Source of the DNA: MVYY01 sp035369865
Lineage (GTDB): Bacteria > Bacteroidota > Bacteroidia > Bacteroidales > Paludibacteraceae
NCBI GenBank assembly: GCA_035369865.1
Contig: DAOOVG010000010.1
Span: 1-34,904, forward strand
Direction of reading: 5' to 3'
Length of the DNA: 34,904 nucleotides
Each line of letters opens with the position of its first letter. Position 1 is the stretch's first letter. A model generated the notes under the pieces. That model was not told the DNA's origin. It did not search any database and saw nothing but the letters and a program-made list of their open reading frames with translations. A program made the translations under genes and the position numbers. Positions 16,462 to 25,377 of this stretch are shown piece after piece.

Positions 16462-17130
16462 AACATTAGAATTTTAAGCCAAAAGAAATTATTAGTTTTA
16501 AGTTGTCAAAATTTAGTTGGTAATCAGGAGTTTGGGGTTCTCGAAGGGCAAGGTTTTGATTGTGAAAAAAATGAATAATTATAATTTCGCTTGACAGGAC
16601 AGCAACAAAAGAAAAATTTCTATGCCTTCTCGATGTGACTCTGTGATTTTTTAATTTTTATTATTCAGAAAACACACAAAAATTTACCCAGAAAAGACAT
16701 AAAGATTTATTTCTTGCTCTTGTGCAGTTAAATAAAACCCTAAATAATTGAAACTCGCAAAATTCATATCTTGTACCAGCATTTTGTGATTCGCAACTCG
16801 CAAATCCTAAACTTTTTTAACGCCAAGCAGTTGGTCAATTATTTTTATAAATCGATGCCTTACTGTTTATTTGGGGTAAAAAATTTATTCCGCCAAATGA
16901 AATTGATTTTTTCAGAAGAAGAGATAATTTTGAATATGAATCGTTAGATTCCTAATAATTAAAAGTTTTTTCGAGCAAAACTCACCTCCCTTTTTGAAGG
17001 CTTCCCCAATTTTTTAAACACCTTTTTGATACCGATTTAAATAATTTGATTTTTTTAAGAAAACGACATTAATTTATTATCTTCTTGCTTCCTTCTAATT
17101 ATAAATGTTTTTAGTATTAGTGTTTTTTCT
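16462..17130. other. Gene-free tract after the binding-protein gene
   Basis: About 670 bp without a convincing gene. Short open pieces exist, including one at 16851-16955, but I cannot match any to a family. The stretch around 16615-16655 resembles, in reverse orientation, one at 28478-28542 (see findings). The tract may be decayed coding sequence, for example of the missing transporter partners, but I see no proof. Confidence 0.45.
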
Positions 17131-17138
17131 TATTTTTG
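17131..17138 (+). promoter_or_regulatory. Putative -7 box of the hpt-adk-obg operon
   Basis: TATTTTTG followed by C matches TAnnTTTG exactly. The start would be near 17145, giving a leader of about 65 nt. No clear -33 element is seen at the expected distance. Confidence 0.5.
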
Positions 17139-17155
17139 CAAATTAGATGAAAATT

Positions 17156-17172
17156 ATGCACTTTTTGTGCAT
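17156..17172 (+). promoter_or_regulatory. Small hairpin in the hpt leader
   Basis: ATGCAC and GTGCAT are perfect inverted repeats around a TTTTT loop, about 10 nt after the predicted transcription start and 37 nt before the start codon. It could be a protein-binding site or a leader stem. It is too small for a known purine riboswitch. Confidence 0.4.
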
Positions 17173-17209
17173 TTTATGCCAAATAAAATAACCATTATTT
17201 ATATATAAA

Positions 17210-17773
17210 ATGGAAGATTTACTGCACTCTATGAGTATCATTCAAATCGAAGACAAAAATTTTAAACTTTATATTCCTGAAAAAGAAATATTAAAATCAA
17301 TTCAGGAAATTGCAGAAAAAATCAACCATGACCTGGTAGATAAAAATCCACTTTTTATCTGTATCTTGAATGGAGCATTTATGTTTGCCAGCGATTTGAT
17401 GAAAGCAATTTCTATCCCCTGCGAAATTACTTTTATAAAATTATCTTCTTATCATGGCACAACTACTTCTGGGAAAATAAAAGAAATCATTGGCTTAAAT
17501 GAAGATATTACGAAACGAAACGTAGTAGTAATTGAAGATATTATTGACACAGGCTTTACAATGGAATTCATTATAAATTCTCTCAAATCAAAAGGAGCTA
17601 ACGAAATTCAAATCGCTGCTTTACTTTTAAAACCTGATGCTTTACAACGAGATCTAAAAATTGATTATGTAGGTATAAAAATTCCCAATGATTTCATCAT
17701 AGGCTATGGATTAGATTATAATGGTTATGGAAGGAATTTAAAGGATATTTATACTTTAATTCCTGAACAATAG
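17210..17773 (+). CDS. hpt: Hypoxanthine phosphoribosyltransferase
   Basis: This salvages hypoxanthine (and usually guanine) to IMP/GMP using PRPP. The 187-residue protein has the type I phosphoribosyltransferase fold. The PRPP loop VVVIEDIIDTGFTM has Glu109-Asp110 and Asp113, and the flexible-loop Ser-Tyr pair is in KLSSYHGTTTSG (79-88). The family C-terminus FIIGYGLDYNGYGRNLKDIYTL is present. The first ATG is at 17210; the second Met at 17231 (MSIIQIEDKNF) agrees better with the length of relatives and may be the true start. It is first in an hpt-adk-obg operon, with gaps of 38 and 42 bp, linking purine salvage with adenylate balance and a ribosome-assembly GTPase. Confidence 0.95.
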   Translation: MEDLLHSMSIIQIEDKNFKLYIPEKEILKSIQEIAEKINHDLVDKNPLFICILNGAFMFASDLMKAISIPCEITFIKLSSYHGTTTSGKIKEIIGLNEDITKRNVVVIEDIIDTGFTMEFIINSLKSKGANEIQIAALLLKPDALQRDLKIDYVGIKIPNDFIIGYGLDYNGYGRNLKDIYTLIPEQ

Positions 17774-17811
17774 CCAAATAACATAAAAATTCTATATAAT
17801 AGAAAATTAAA

Positions 17812-18402
17812 ATGCTGAATATCATTTTGTTCGGAGCACCAGGGAGTGGAAAAGGGACACAAAGTAAACTCATTGCCCAGAAATATCATCTCAAACACAT
17901 ATCAACAGGAGAACTAGTACGCACTGAAATAAAAAAACAATCAGAGCTTGGTAAAATCGCTGAAAATTATATTTTAAAAGGCAATTTGCTTCCTGACGAA
18001 ATAATAATGGATATTTTAATCAAAAATATTGATGACGAGTTGAAAAACTACAATGGAATTCTTTTTGATGGCTTTCCTCGAACACTTCCGCAGGCAGAAA
18101 TGCTTGAAAAAATACTCCATGAACGAAATACTGAAATAACACTTTTAATTGATTTGAAAGTTAATGAAGAGGAATTAATTCAGCGCCTGTTAAAACGCGC
18201 AGAAATTGAAGGAAGAAATGATGACAAACCGGATATAATCAAGAAAAGGCTGGAAATATATGTTCAAAATGCTGAGCCTATAAATGAATTTTATAAGAAA
18301 TTAAACAAATATATTGCCATTGATGGTGTCGGAACCGTTGAAGAAGTTTTTTCCCGCATTGAAAAAGTAATCAACTCAAAATTAAATGAGGCTGAAAACT
18401 AA
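17812..18402 (+). CDS. adk: Adenylate kinase, short-lid form
   Basis: This interconverts ATP + AMP and 2 ADP. The 196-residue protein has the P-loop GAPGSGKGTQ (8-17), the AMP-site segment HISTGELVR, the DGFPRT motif and the lid arginine segment RLLKRAEIEGRNDDKPDIIKKRLEIY. The lid is the short type without the zinc-binding cysteines of many Gram-positive enzymes, and the length fits Bacteroidota adenylate kinases. It is the middle gene of the hpt-adk-obg operon. Confidence 0.97.
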   Translation: MLNIILFGAPGSGKGTQSKLIAQKYHLKHISTGELVRTEIKKQSELGKIAENYILKGNLLPDEIIMDILIKNIDDELKNYNGILFDGFPRTLPQAEMLEKILHERNTEITLLIDLKVNEEELIQRLLKRAEIEGRNDDKPDIIKKRLEIYVQNAEPINEFYKKLNKYIAIDGVGTVEEVFSRIEKVINSKLNEAEN

Positions 18403-18444
18403 ATCATTTTAATTTTGTTATCAGCTTACAAAAGAAACTTTTAA

Positions 18445-19605
18445 ATGACAACTTCAAATTTTGTTGATTACGTAAAAATCTATTGTCGCTCAGGTAAAGG
18501 TGGTGCAGGTTCTACACATTTCCGTCACGAAAAATTTCTTCCAAAGGGAGGACCTGATGGCGGTGATGGTGGACGTGGTGGAAATATTATTTTAAGAGGA
18601 AACAAAAATTATTGGACTTTGCTACATCTAAAATATGCTCGTCACATTTTTGCTGAAGATGGTGAAAATGGCAGCAAAAATAGAAGTTTTGGCAAAAGTG
18701 GTCAAGATAAAATCATTGAAGTTCCTTGTGGCACAGTAGTTTACGATGGTGATACAGGAGAATTTATTTGCGATATTACACAAGATGGGGAAGAAGTTGT
18801 TTTGCTGGAAGGTGGACGCGGTGGACTTGGGAACTGGCATTTCAGAACCGCTACGATGCAAGCTCCGCGTTTCTCTCAACCGGGTGAGCCACGAAAAGAA
18901 AAAACTATCATTTTACAACTCAAAGTGCTGGCCGATGTAGGGCTGGTTGGTTTCCCCAATGCTGGAAAATCAACCTTGTTATCAGTTGTTTCGGCTGCTA
19001 AACCAAAAATTGCCGATTATCCTTTCACCACACTGGTTCCACAACTCGGAATTGTTTCCTATCGTGACAATCAATCATTCGTCATGGCTGATATTCCGGG
19101 CATCATTGAAGGAGCGGCGGAAGGTCGTGGACTGGGACTTCGTTTTCTTCGACACATCGAACGCAATTCTATTCTTTTGTTTATGGTTCCAGCGAATAGC
19201 AAAGATATTCAGGAAGAATATCATATTTTACTCAGCGAATTGGAAAAATACAATCCGCAACTTCTTGAAAAAGAACGCATTCTTGCCATTTCAAAAAGTG
19301 ATTTGGTGGATAAAAATTCGTTGAAGGATTTAAAAAACAATCTTTCGATGGATATTCCTTCGGTATTTATCTCTTCTATCACAGGCGAAGGTATCAATGA
19401 ATTGAAAGATTTACTGTGGACAGAACTTAACAAACCATCAAATCAACTTCTGGAAATTTCTCACCAACCTTTAGTTATTTCGCATGGAAAAATTGAGACA
19501 GAAAAGGAAGAAATAGATGAAGAAATGAATGAAAATCCTTTTTCAGAAGAGAATGAAGAAGAAAATTTCAATCAATTTAAAGGAATTGGCTGGGACGATC
19601 AGTAA
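18445..19605 (+). CDS. obg: GTPase Obg/CgtA
   Basis: This is an essential GTPase of late 50S ribosome assembly and stress signalling. The 386-residue protein has the glycine-rich Obg domain at about 1-160 (GKGGAGSTHFRHEKFLPKGG), then the G domain: G1 GFPNAGKS (169-176), the switch region around ADYPFTTLVPQLG, G3 DIPG (216-219) and a SKSD version of the NKxD base-recognition motif. The C-terminus is a short acidic tail (EEIDEEMNENPFSEENEEE) instead of a long OCT domain, as I expect for Bacteroidota Obg. It is the last gene of the hpt-adk-obg operon, and no clear terminator follows. Confidence 0.97.
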   Translation: MTTSNFVDYVKIYCRSGKGGAGSTHFRHEKFLPKGGPDGGDGGRGGNIILRGNKNYWTLLHLKYARHIFAEDGENGSKNRSFGKSGQDKIIEVPCGTVVYDGDTGEFICDITQDGEEVVLLEGGRGGLGNWHFRTATMQAPRFSQPGEPRKEKTIILQLKVLADVGLVGFPNAGKSTLLSVVSAAKPKIADYPFTTLVPQLGIVSYRDNQSFVMADIPGIIEGAAEGRGLGLRFLRHIERNSILLFMVPANSKDIQEEYHILLSELEKYNPQLLEKERILAISKSDLVDKNSLKDLKNNLSMDIPSVFISSITGEGINELKDLLWTELNKPSNQLLEISHQPLVISHGKIETEKEEIDEEMNENPFSEENEEENFNQFKGIGWDDQ

Positions 19606-19706
19606 TTTTTTCACTAAATGAATTGTTATATGTTTTTGAAAAAAAGCCATCCTTCCGTTAAAAAATTGCAAAATTATCCTGAAAGCTTCAATTAAAAGTT
19701 TGATAT

Positions 19707-19814
19707 ATGAACGAATCATTATTAGTAGATAAAGTTAATGAAGATCCGGAAGTATTGATTTCGGATTGCCAAGAATCAGAAATTATCTTGTATATTTGTA
19801 GAACTAAAAATTAA
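19707..19814 (+). CDS. Possible 35-residue small protein or gene remnant
   Basis: An ATG-initiated acidic 35-residue frame (starts MNESLLVDKVNEDPEVL, has two Cys, ends at TAA) lies between obg and recJ. It has no recognised motif and no clear promoter. It may be a tiny gene, a remnant or chance; I favour remnant or chance. Confidence 0.18.
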   Translation: MNESLLVDKVNEDPEVLISDCQESEIILYICRTKN

Positions 19815-19869
19815 TTATAGTTTTAATCAAAAAGTTAATTTTCGCCTATCTTATTAAGCATCCATAGTA

Positions 19870-21600
19870 ATGAAAAACAAATGGAGGTACAAACAGCTTT
19901 CCGAAGAACAGATAAAAATTCAACACAATTTAGCAAACGATTTAGGAATCAATCCTTTATTAGCCCAATTGCTAGTTCAACGGGGTATTAATAATTTTGA
20001 AGAAGCACGAAAGTTTTTCAGACCTGACCTGAACGATCTTCACAATCCATTTCTCATGGCTGATATGGATAAAGCGGTTGACAGATTGACTAAAGCTATG
20101 ATTAAAAATGAAAAAATATTAATCTATGGTGATTATGACGTGGACGGCACTACCTCTGTGGCAATGGTTTATAAATTCATCAAACAGTATCATTCCAAAA
20201 TAGGCTTTTATATTCCAGATCGTTATACAGAAGGTTATGGAATTTCTTTCGATGGGATTAATTATGCAGCCAGAAATCATTTCAGTCTGGTGATTGCTCT
20301 CGATTGCGGCATCAAGGATATGGAAAAAATTGCTTACGCAGCAAAATTGAACATAGATTTTATTATTTGTGATCATCATACCACCAGTGAAATACTTCCC
20401 TCAGCCGTAGCAGTGTTAGACCCCAAACGTAATGATTGTCTTTATCCTTATAAACATCTTTCTGGGTGCGGGGTTGGTTTTAAGTTACTTCAAGCTTTTT
20501 CCTCTAAAAATGATATTGCTTTTTCAGACCTTGTTCCCTTGTTGGAATATGTTGCTTTAAGCATTGCTTCTGATATTGTTCCTATTACTGGCGAAAACAG
20601 AATTTTGTCTTATTATGGTCTGAAACAGATTAATACAAATCCTTCCACTGGTTTAAAAGAAATTATCAATGTATGCAATCTGTCAGATAAAGAAATCACC
20701 ATTAGTGACATAGTTTTTAAAATTGGTCCTCGCATCAATTCCAGTGGACGAATAAAATCCGCTTCGGAAGTTGTGGAATTGCTCATATCCAATGATGTAA
20801 ATTTTTCCAGAAAAAAAAGTGAAATTTTGAATGAGTACAATAACAATCGGAAAAATTTGGATAAAAACATTACAGACGAAGCTATTCAAATAATTACCAA
20901 TGATAAGGAATATCATAAGAAAAAATCTATTGTAGTTTATCAACCTCATTGGCACAAAGGTGTGTTAGGAATTGTAGCTTCACGGCTCACAGATGAATAT
21001 TATAAACCTGCTATTGTTTTAGGACGATCAAATGGAATGGTTTCTGGTTCGGGTCGTTCCGTGCAAGGTTTTGATCTTTACAAAGCCATAGAATATTGTA
21101 GTGATTTACTTGAAAATTTTGGCGGACATATGTATGCGGCTGGCTTATCGCTAAAAGAAGAAAATATACCGTTGTTCGCTGCAAAATTTGAGGAATACGT
21201 TTCAGAAAACATTCTGGAAGAGCAAACCTATCCTCAAATGGATATTGATTGTATTCTTCAATTCAAAGACATTACACCCAAATTTTTTCGTATCTTAAAA
21301 CAATTTGCTCCTTTTGGTCCTGAAAACATGAAACCTGTTTTTGCCTCAAAAAAAGTTTTTGATTATGGAACAAGTCGTTTAGTTGGCAAAGAACAGGAAC
21401 ATTTAAAAATGGAATTGATTGATTCAAGCTCCGAAAATGTGATGAATGGAATTGCTTTTGGCATGAGTGAATATAACACTCATTTAAAATCTCTTCAACC
21501 TCTCAATATTTGCTATACTTTGGAGGAAAATAATTTCAATGGAAATACTACCATTCAACTGATAATCAAAGACATGAAAGTCGAAAACGAAAATTTTTGA
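19870..21600 (+). CDS. recJ: Single-stranded-DNA-specific 5'-3' exonuclease RecJ
   Basis: This degrades single-stranded DNA from 5' ends in RecF-pathway recombination, mismatch and base-excision repair. The 576-residue protein has the DHH phosphoesterase core: motif I YGDYDVDGTTS (86-96, metal-binding Asp), LDCGIKD (144-150) and the DHH triplet at 168-170. The DHHA1 half has SGSGRSVQGFDL and the nucleotide or product-site motif GGHMYAAG. A C-terminal OB-like domain follows (APFGPENMKPVF onward). The length matches the family. It stands 264 bp after obg and converges on the perM-like gene, with a palindrome covering the 3' junction. Confidence 0.97.
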   Translation: MKNKWRYKQLSEEQIKIQHNLANDLGINPLLAQLLVQRGINNFEEARKFFRPDLNDLHNPFLMADMDKAVDRLTKAMIKNEKILIYGDYDVDGTTSVAMVYKFIKQYHSKIGFYIPDRYTEGYGISFDGINYAARNHFSLVIALDCGIKDMEKIAYAAKLNIDFIICDHHTTSEILPSAVAVLDPKRNDCLYPYKHLSGCGVGFKLLQAFSSKNDIAFSDLVPLLEYVALSIASDIVPITGENRILSYYGLKQINTNPSTGLKEIINVCNLSDKEITISDIVFKIGPRINSSGRIKSASEVVELLISNDVNFSRKKSEILNEYNNNRKNLDKNITDEAIQIITNDKEYHKKKSIVVYQPHWHKGVLGIVASRLTDEYYKPAIVLGRSNGMVSGSGRSVQGFDLYKAIEYCSDLLENFGGHMYAAGLSLKEENIPLFAAKFEEYVSENILEEQTYPQMDIDCILQFKDITPKFFRILKQFAPFGPENMKPVFASKKVFDYGTSRLVGKEQEHLKMELIDSSSENVMNGIAFGMSEYNTHLKSLQPLNICYTLEENNFNGNTTIQLIIKDMKVENENF

Positions 21601-21602
21601 AG

Positions 21603-21624
21603 TGAAAAATAATATTATTTTTCA
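21603..21624. terminator. AT-rich perfect palindrome at the recJ / perM junction
   Basis: A 22-bp perfect palindrome (arms TGAAAAATAAT and ATTATTTTTCA) fills the gap between two convergent genes and includes the last bases of the minus-strand stop codon. It could act as a weak bidirectional terminator, but it is almost GC-free. Confidence 0.4.
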
Positions 21625-22779
21625 AGAGGAAGAACTGTCATCCTTATCTTTTCTCTTTGAAATCCATTCTTCATTAAAAGTTTCCGACTGCTTAGCTCTC
21701 TTCTCATCCAATACAATAAAACGTCTGTAATATGATAAAATGAGGGAAGTAATGGGCAAGGCAATTATCATTCCTGCCAATCCCAATAAAGCACCCCAGA
21801 TGGAAAGCGATAGTAAAATCAGAGCAGGATGAAGTCCTGTCACTTTCCCCATTATTTTGGGGACCAAAATCAAATCTTGTATGGCTTGTACCGTTAACCA
21901 CACAATAGCAATACTTAAAATAACAAGCCAAAAATTTTGACCTGTTTCAGCCGACTTTAATACCGCCAGAAAAAAACATGGAATAATGCCCAGTAATTCC
22001 AGATAGGGAACAAGATTTAAAATACCAATGGTCAAACCCATTAGAATAGACATAGGTAAACCAATGATACTTAGTCCAATCATGTGCAAAATTCCTACAC
22101 ACATAGCCACGAGAGCTTGCCCTCTAAAATAGCGATTCATTCCATCTTCGATATCTTGAACTATCTGCCACACCATTGAACGATATTTTTGAGGAACTAA
22201 TTCAATCCATTTGGTAGAAATTCTTTCGTAATCCATTAAAATAAAAAACAAATAAAGAAAAACGATAATAAGTACCGCCCAACTTAGAATAAAATTGAAA
22301 GAACCACTAACAAAATTCCAAACTCCAGGCAAGACTTTTTTGAGAATCGACAGAAAATTTTCACTTTGAACCAAAGTTTGTAAATCGAATCTGGAAAGAA
22401 ACTCTTTTAATTGATTCTGCCACGCTAAGGGCAAAATGGCATTTACATCTGTACGTTGAATATAACTATTGATTAATCCAACAACTGTTCGGGTCTCGTC
22501 AATAATAATAGGAACAAGAATAAATCCCAGACCAACAAAAAATCCTATGAAAAGCAAGAGGGTAACAATGACCGACAATAAGCGTGATTTGAATTTTAAC
22601 TTATATTGAAAAAAATGAACAATTGGTTGTAATAAATAAGCCAAAAGCCAGCCAACGAGAAAAGGCAGCAAAACTTTACTTACTTTTTTTAATAAAAGAA
22701 AAAGTAAAAAAAGTACGGTTAAGGTAATGATAATGCGTACAACACGATCAAAAGTATAAGGTTTTGAATTTTCACTCAT
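21622..22779 (-). CDS. AI-2E/PerM-family membrane transporter
   Basis: This is a 385-residue polytopic inner-membrane protein of the PF01594 family (PerM, TqsA, YdiK). There are two N-terminal helices starting FDRVVRIIITLTVLFLLFLLLKK and LLPFLVGWLLAYLLQPIVHFF, an amphipathic soluble stretch, then five or six helices with the family block GILNLVPYLELLGIIPCF and the final LAGMIIALPITSLI. Family members are linked to autoinducer-2, organic solute or Na/H export; the substrate here is unknown. The frame is open to 22971, but that would add 64 residues overlapping tdk. The Met at 22779 (MSENSKPYTF) gives the family length and a 25-bp gap to tdk, so I use it. It is probably co-transcribed with tdk. 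Confidence 0.88.
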   Translation of the reverse strand: MSENSKPYTFDRVVRIIITLTVLFLLFLLLKKVSKVLLPFLVGWLLAYLLQPIVHFFQYKLKFKSRLLSVIVTLLLFIGFFVGLGFILVPIIIDETRTVVGLINSYIQRTDVNAILPLAWQNQLKEFLSRFDLQTLVQSENFLSILKKVLPGVWNFVSGSFNFILSWAVLIIVFLYLFFILMDYERISTKWIELVPQKYRSMVWQIVQDIEDGMNRYFRGQALVAMCVGILHMIGLSIIGLPMSILMGLTIGILNLVPYLELLGIIPCFFLAVLKSAETGQNFWLVILSIAIVWLTVQAIQDLILVPKIMGKVTGLHPALILLSLSIWGALLGLAGMIIALPITSLILSYYRRFIVLDEKRAKQSETFNEEWISKRKDKDDSSSS

Positions 22780-22804
22780 ATTATCCTTAAAATAATTTAA
22801 TTTT

Positions 22805-23398
22805 TTAATGAAATTGAGATTCTTTTTGAACTTCGTTATAACATTTCCGACATAAAGGTTCGTATTGATCCATTTCTCCCAGCAATACTTGTTTGTTATT
22901 TTCAACCAGTCGGTGAGAAATATACGCCAGTGCCCCACAGCGGACACAAATAGCATGCACTTTGTAAACATCGTCTGCTATAGCAAGCAAAGCTGGCATG
23001 GGTCCAAAAGGAACACCCCGAAAATCCATATCCAATCCAGCTACAATCACACGGATTCCATCGTTTGCCAATTGATTACAAACATCCACCAACCCATCAT
23101 CAAAAAATTGAGCTTCATCAATACCCACCACATCCACGTTTGAACTTAAGAGCAAAATACTTGCCGAAGAATCGACCGCCGTAGAAGGTATGGTATTTCT
23201 GTCGTGCGACACCACTTCGTCCACTGAATAACGAGTATCTATTCGAGGCTTAAAAATTTCAACTTTTTGTCTCGCAAATTGTGCTCGCCGTAAACGTCGA
23301 ATCAGTTCTTCCGTTTTACCAGAAAACATCGAACCACATATAACTTCAATACTGCCACGTATTTTTTCATTGGGATGGGTCTGTTCTGAATAAATCAT
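22805..23398 (-). CDS. tdk: Thymidine kinase (type II)
   Basis: This phosphorylates thymidine (and deoxyuridine) with ATP for pyrimidine salvage. In the product starting at the Met at 23398, the P-loop CGSMFSGKTEELIRR lies at about residues 21-35. The Walker B-like GIDEAQFF with the catalytic Glu follows, then the thymidine-site lasso AGLDMDFRGVPFGPMP. A zinc site is formed by CVRCGAL and CRKCY. A Met four codons further upstream (23410) is also possible, but MIYSEQ aligns better with relatives. The perM-like gene follows on the same strand after 25 bp. Confidence 0.95.
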   Translation of the reverse strand: MIYSEQTHPNEKIRGSIEVICGSMFSGKTEELIRRLRRAQFARQKVEIFKPRIDTRYSVDEVVSHDRNTIPSTAVDSSASILLLSSNVDVVGIDEAQFFDDGLVDVCNQLANDGIRVIVAGLDMDFRGVPFGPMPALLAIADDVYKVHAICVRCGALAYISHRLVENNKQVLLGEMDQYEPLCRKCYNEVQKESQFH

Positions 23399-23604
23399 CT
23401 TTAAAAACAAGTTTTTGTTGAAAATTAAAATTTCTTTTTTATTTCTCTCTCAATTGTTGTAACTTTACACCACTTAAAGGTTGTTGTTCCTAACAAAGTT
23501 GTTTACCTTTTTCAAAAAATTTTGAAAATTACAGAAATGTTTATTTGTAATTTCTGACAAAATTAAAAAAAATAATAAGTATTAAAATTGTTTTTAGCAA
23601 AAAT

Positions 23605-24429
23605 ATGAACAGAGAAATTATTCTTATCCTTTTGAGAAAAAATATTCGTGATTTAGATTTGCTCACCGAAAGTTTGAGCGAAATGACTGAATTTCCACCT
23701 GTTTTGCTTCGTATGATTCAACAAAAAGTGAAAGAAATTCAAGATTATGTAGATCAATTAATTGCTGAAGAGGTAGAAACAGAAAAAGAATCAGAAATTT
23801 TTGAAACTCAAACAAATGAAAAATCAACCGAAACGTTAGAAAAAGAAGAAGAAATAAAAAATGGAGTAACAAACTTTCAAATGGAAGAAGAAAACTCCGT
23901 GAATGAAACCATCATTTCAAGCGAAATCGTTGAAAATATATCTTTTGAACTGCAAAAGGAAGAAATAATAGAACAGGATTCAGACAAAACTACTTTTGAG
24001 ACGAAAAAGGAAAATGAAATTTTTCAAGAAGAAACTGAAGAAAAAATATCGAAAGAAAAGATTTTAGAAACTGAAATGAACGAACTAATAACTACTGTCT
24101 CATCCTCAGAAGCTATTGATAAGGAAAAAACTGTTATTTCCAAACCAACCCTTTCTCAATTGTTTTCTCAACCTGAAAATAATGTAGAAGCTACTTTGTC
24201 GCATCAAAAAATTGACGACATAAAAAAAGCCATCAGCATTGGCGATCGTTTCAGATTTCAACGAGAACTTTTCAAAGGCAATGGAGAAGATATGAATAAA
24301 ACGCTCAATTATTTAAATCAACTGGCTACCTTTGAAGAAGCTGTCTCATTCCTGGAAGCAAAATATCATTGGGAAAAAGATAACGAAACTGCCGAAGATT
24401 TTTACCGAATCTTGAAAAGAAGATTTTAA
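23605..24429 (+). CDS. Bacteroidota protein of unknown function with acidic linker and conserved C-terminal helical domain
   Basis: This 274-residue cytoplasmic-looking protein has no signal or membrane helix. Residues 1-50 form a helical start (NREIILILLRKNIRDLDLLTESLSEM). Residues about 55-190 are very rich in Glu, Lys, Thr and Ser and probably disordered. The last 65 residues are a helical domain with ISIGDRFRFQRELFKGNGEDMN, LNYLNQLATFEEAVSFL and a basic end ILKRRF. I recall this tail as conserved in Bacteroidota hypothetical proteins, but no function is known to me. It is 25 bp upstream of rsmI, so the two are probably co-transcribed; a link to ribosomes is only a guess from that position. 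Confidence 0.82.
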   Translation: MNREIILILLRKNIRDLDLLTESLSEMTEFPPVLLRMIQQKVKEIQDYVDQLIAEEVETEKESEIFETQTNEKSTETLEKEEEIKNGVTNFQMEEENSVNETIISSEIVENISFELQKEEIIEQDSDKTTFETKKENEIFQEETEEKISKEKILETEMNELITTVSSSEAIDKEKTVISKPTLSQLFSQPENNVEATLSHQKIDDIKKAISIGDRFRFQRELFKGNGEDMNKTLNYLNQLATFEEAVSFLEAKYHWEKDNETAEDFYRILKRRF

Positions 24430-24454
24430 AGCATTGCAATAAAAAATAATTGCT

Positions 24455-25174
24455 ATGAATCATTCAACCCAAGATGATCCTCATTCAATCAAAAACAATA
24501 AGACAAAATTATATCTTGTTCCTACACCAGTCGGGAACCTTGAAGATATGACTTTACGAGCTATCCGCATACTGAAAGAAGTGGATGTAATTCTGGCAGA
24601 AGATACCCGTACCAGCAGTGTTTTACTCAAGCATTTTGATATAAAAACGCCCTTGCTCTCCTATCACAAATTTAATGAACATCAAGCAGTTGATAATGTT
24701 GTGCAACAACTTTTGAGTGGACAAACTATTGCGTTAATTTCCGACGCAGGCACACCTGCTATTTCCGATCCTGGTTTTCTCCTGGTAAGAAAGTGCATAG
24801 AAAAAGATATTGAAATTGAATGTCTACCTGGCGCCACAGCTTTTGTGCCTGCATTGGTGGTTTCGGGGCTACCTGCTGACAGGTTTTGTTTTGAAGGTTT
24901 TTTGCCCGTTAAAAAAGGACGTCAAAGCAGATTGAAAGAATTGGCTTCTGAAACTCGTACCATGATTTTTTACGAATCTCCTTTTCGGTTATTGAAAACA
25001 TTAACTCAACTTGCTGAAACGCTGGGAAATGAACGAAAAGCTTCCATCTCGCGTGAAATATCCAAATTTTTTGAAGAAACTAAACGAGGAACACTGTACG
25101 AATTAATCGAATATTTCAGCAAAAATGCTCCAAAAGGAGAATTTGTGATTGTTGTTGGTGGAAAAGAAGAATAA
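24455..25174 (+). CDS. rsmI: 16S rRNA (cytidine-1402-2'-O)-methyltransferase
   Basis: This methylates the ribose of C1402 in the 16S rRNA decoding centre using SAM. The 239-residue product has the tetrapyrrole-methylase fold: LYLVPTPVGNLEDMTLRAIR at the start, AEDTRTS, the SAM-site segment LISDAGTPAISDPG, and PGATAFVPALVVSGLPADRFCFEGFLP, ending KGEFVIVVGG. The N-terminal 17 residues before the first strand are longer than usual but contain no better start. It lies 25 bp after the unknown acidic protein and converges on the mla genes. A short copy-like stretch resembling its last 14 codons occurs at 28740-28781. Confidence 0.96.
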   Translation: MNHSTQDDPHSIKNNKTKLYLVPTPVGNLEDMTLRAIRILKEVDVILAEDTRTSSVLLKHFDIKTPLLSYHKFNEHQAVDNVVQQLLSGQTIALISDAGTPAISDPGFLLVRKCIEKDIEIECLPGATAFVPALVVSGLPADRFCFEGFLPVKKGRQSRLKELASETRTMIFYESPFRLLKTLTQLAETLGNERKASISREISKFFEETKRGTLYELIEYFSKNAPKGEFVIVVGGKEE

Positions 25175-25377
25175 TTTTTTTCTATAGATTTTGATTCACA
25201 ATTTCAGCTTTATATTAAAGATATTTATGTCTTGCTACAATTTATTTTTCAAAATGGAAAAATTTTCATCTCTACTTTGATAATGCTTGTAGAGGAAATA
25301 ATATACCTTTCACGTAAGCGTAGAATAGAGTTCATTCCCTAAACTGAAAAACATACGAAAAGCAAGACTTTGCTAAA

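Noticed and set aside
16851..16955. 34-codon open piece (ends FIPPNEIDFFRRR... then TAA)
   Set aside because: It looks protein-like but has no start and no family I can name, so it is left as possible decayed coding sequence.
18947..19324. 125-residue open frame inside obg
   Set aside because: It is an out-of-frame shadow of the certain Obg G domain.
22780..22971. 64-residue N-terminal extension of the PerM-like protein
   Set aside because: It overlaps tdk, has no family similarity, and the internal Met at 22779 gives the normal length.
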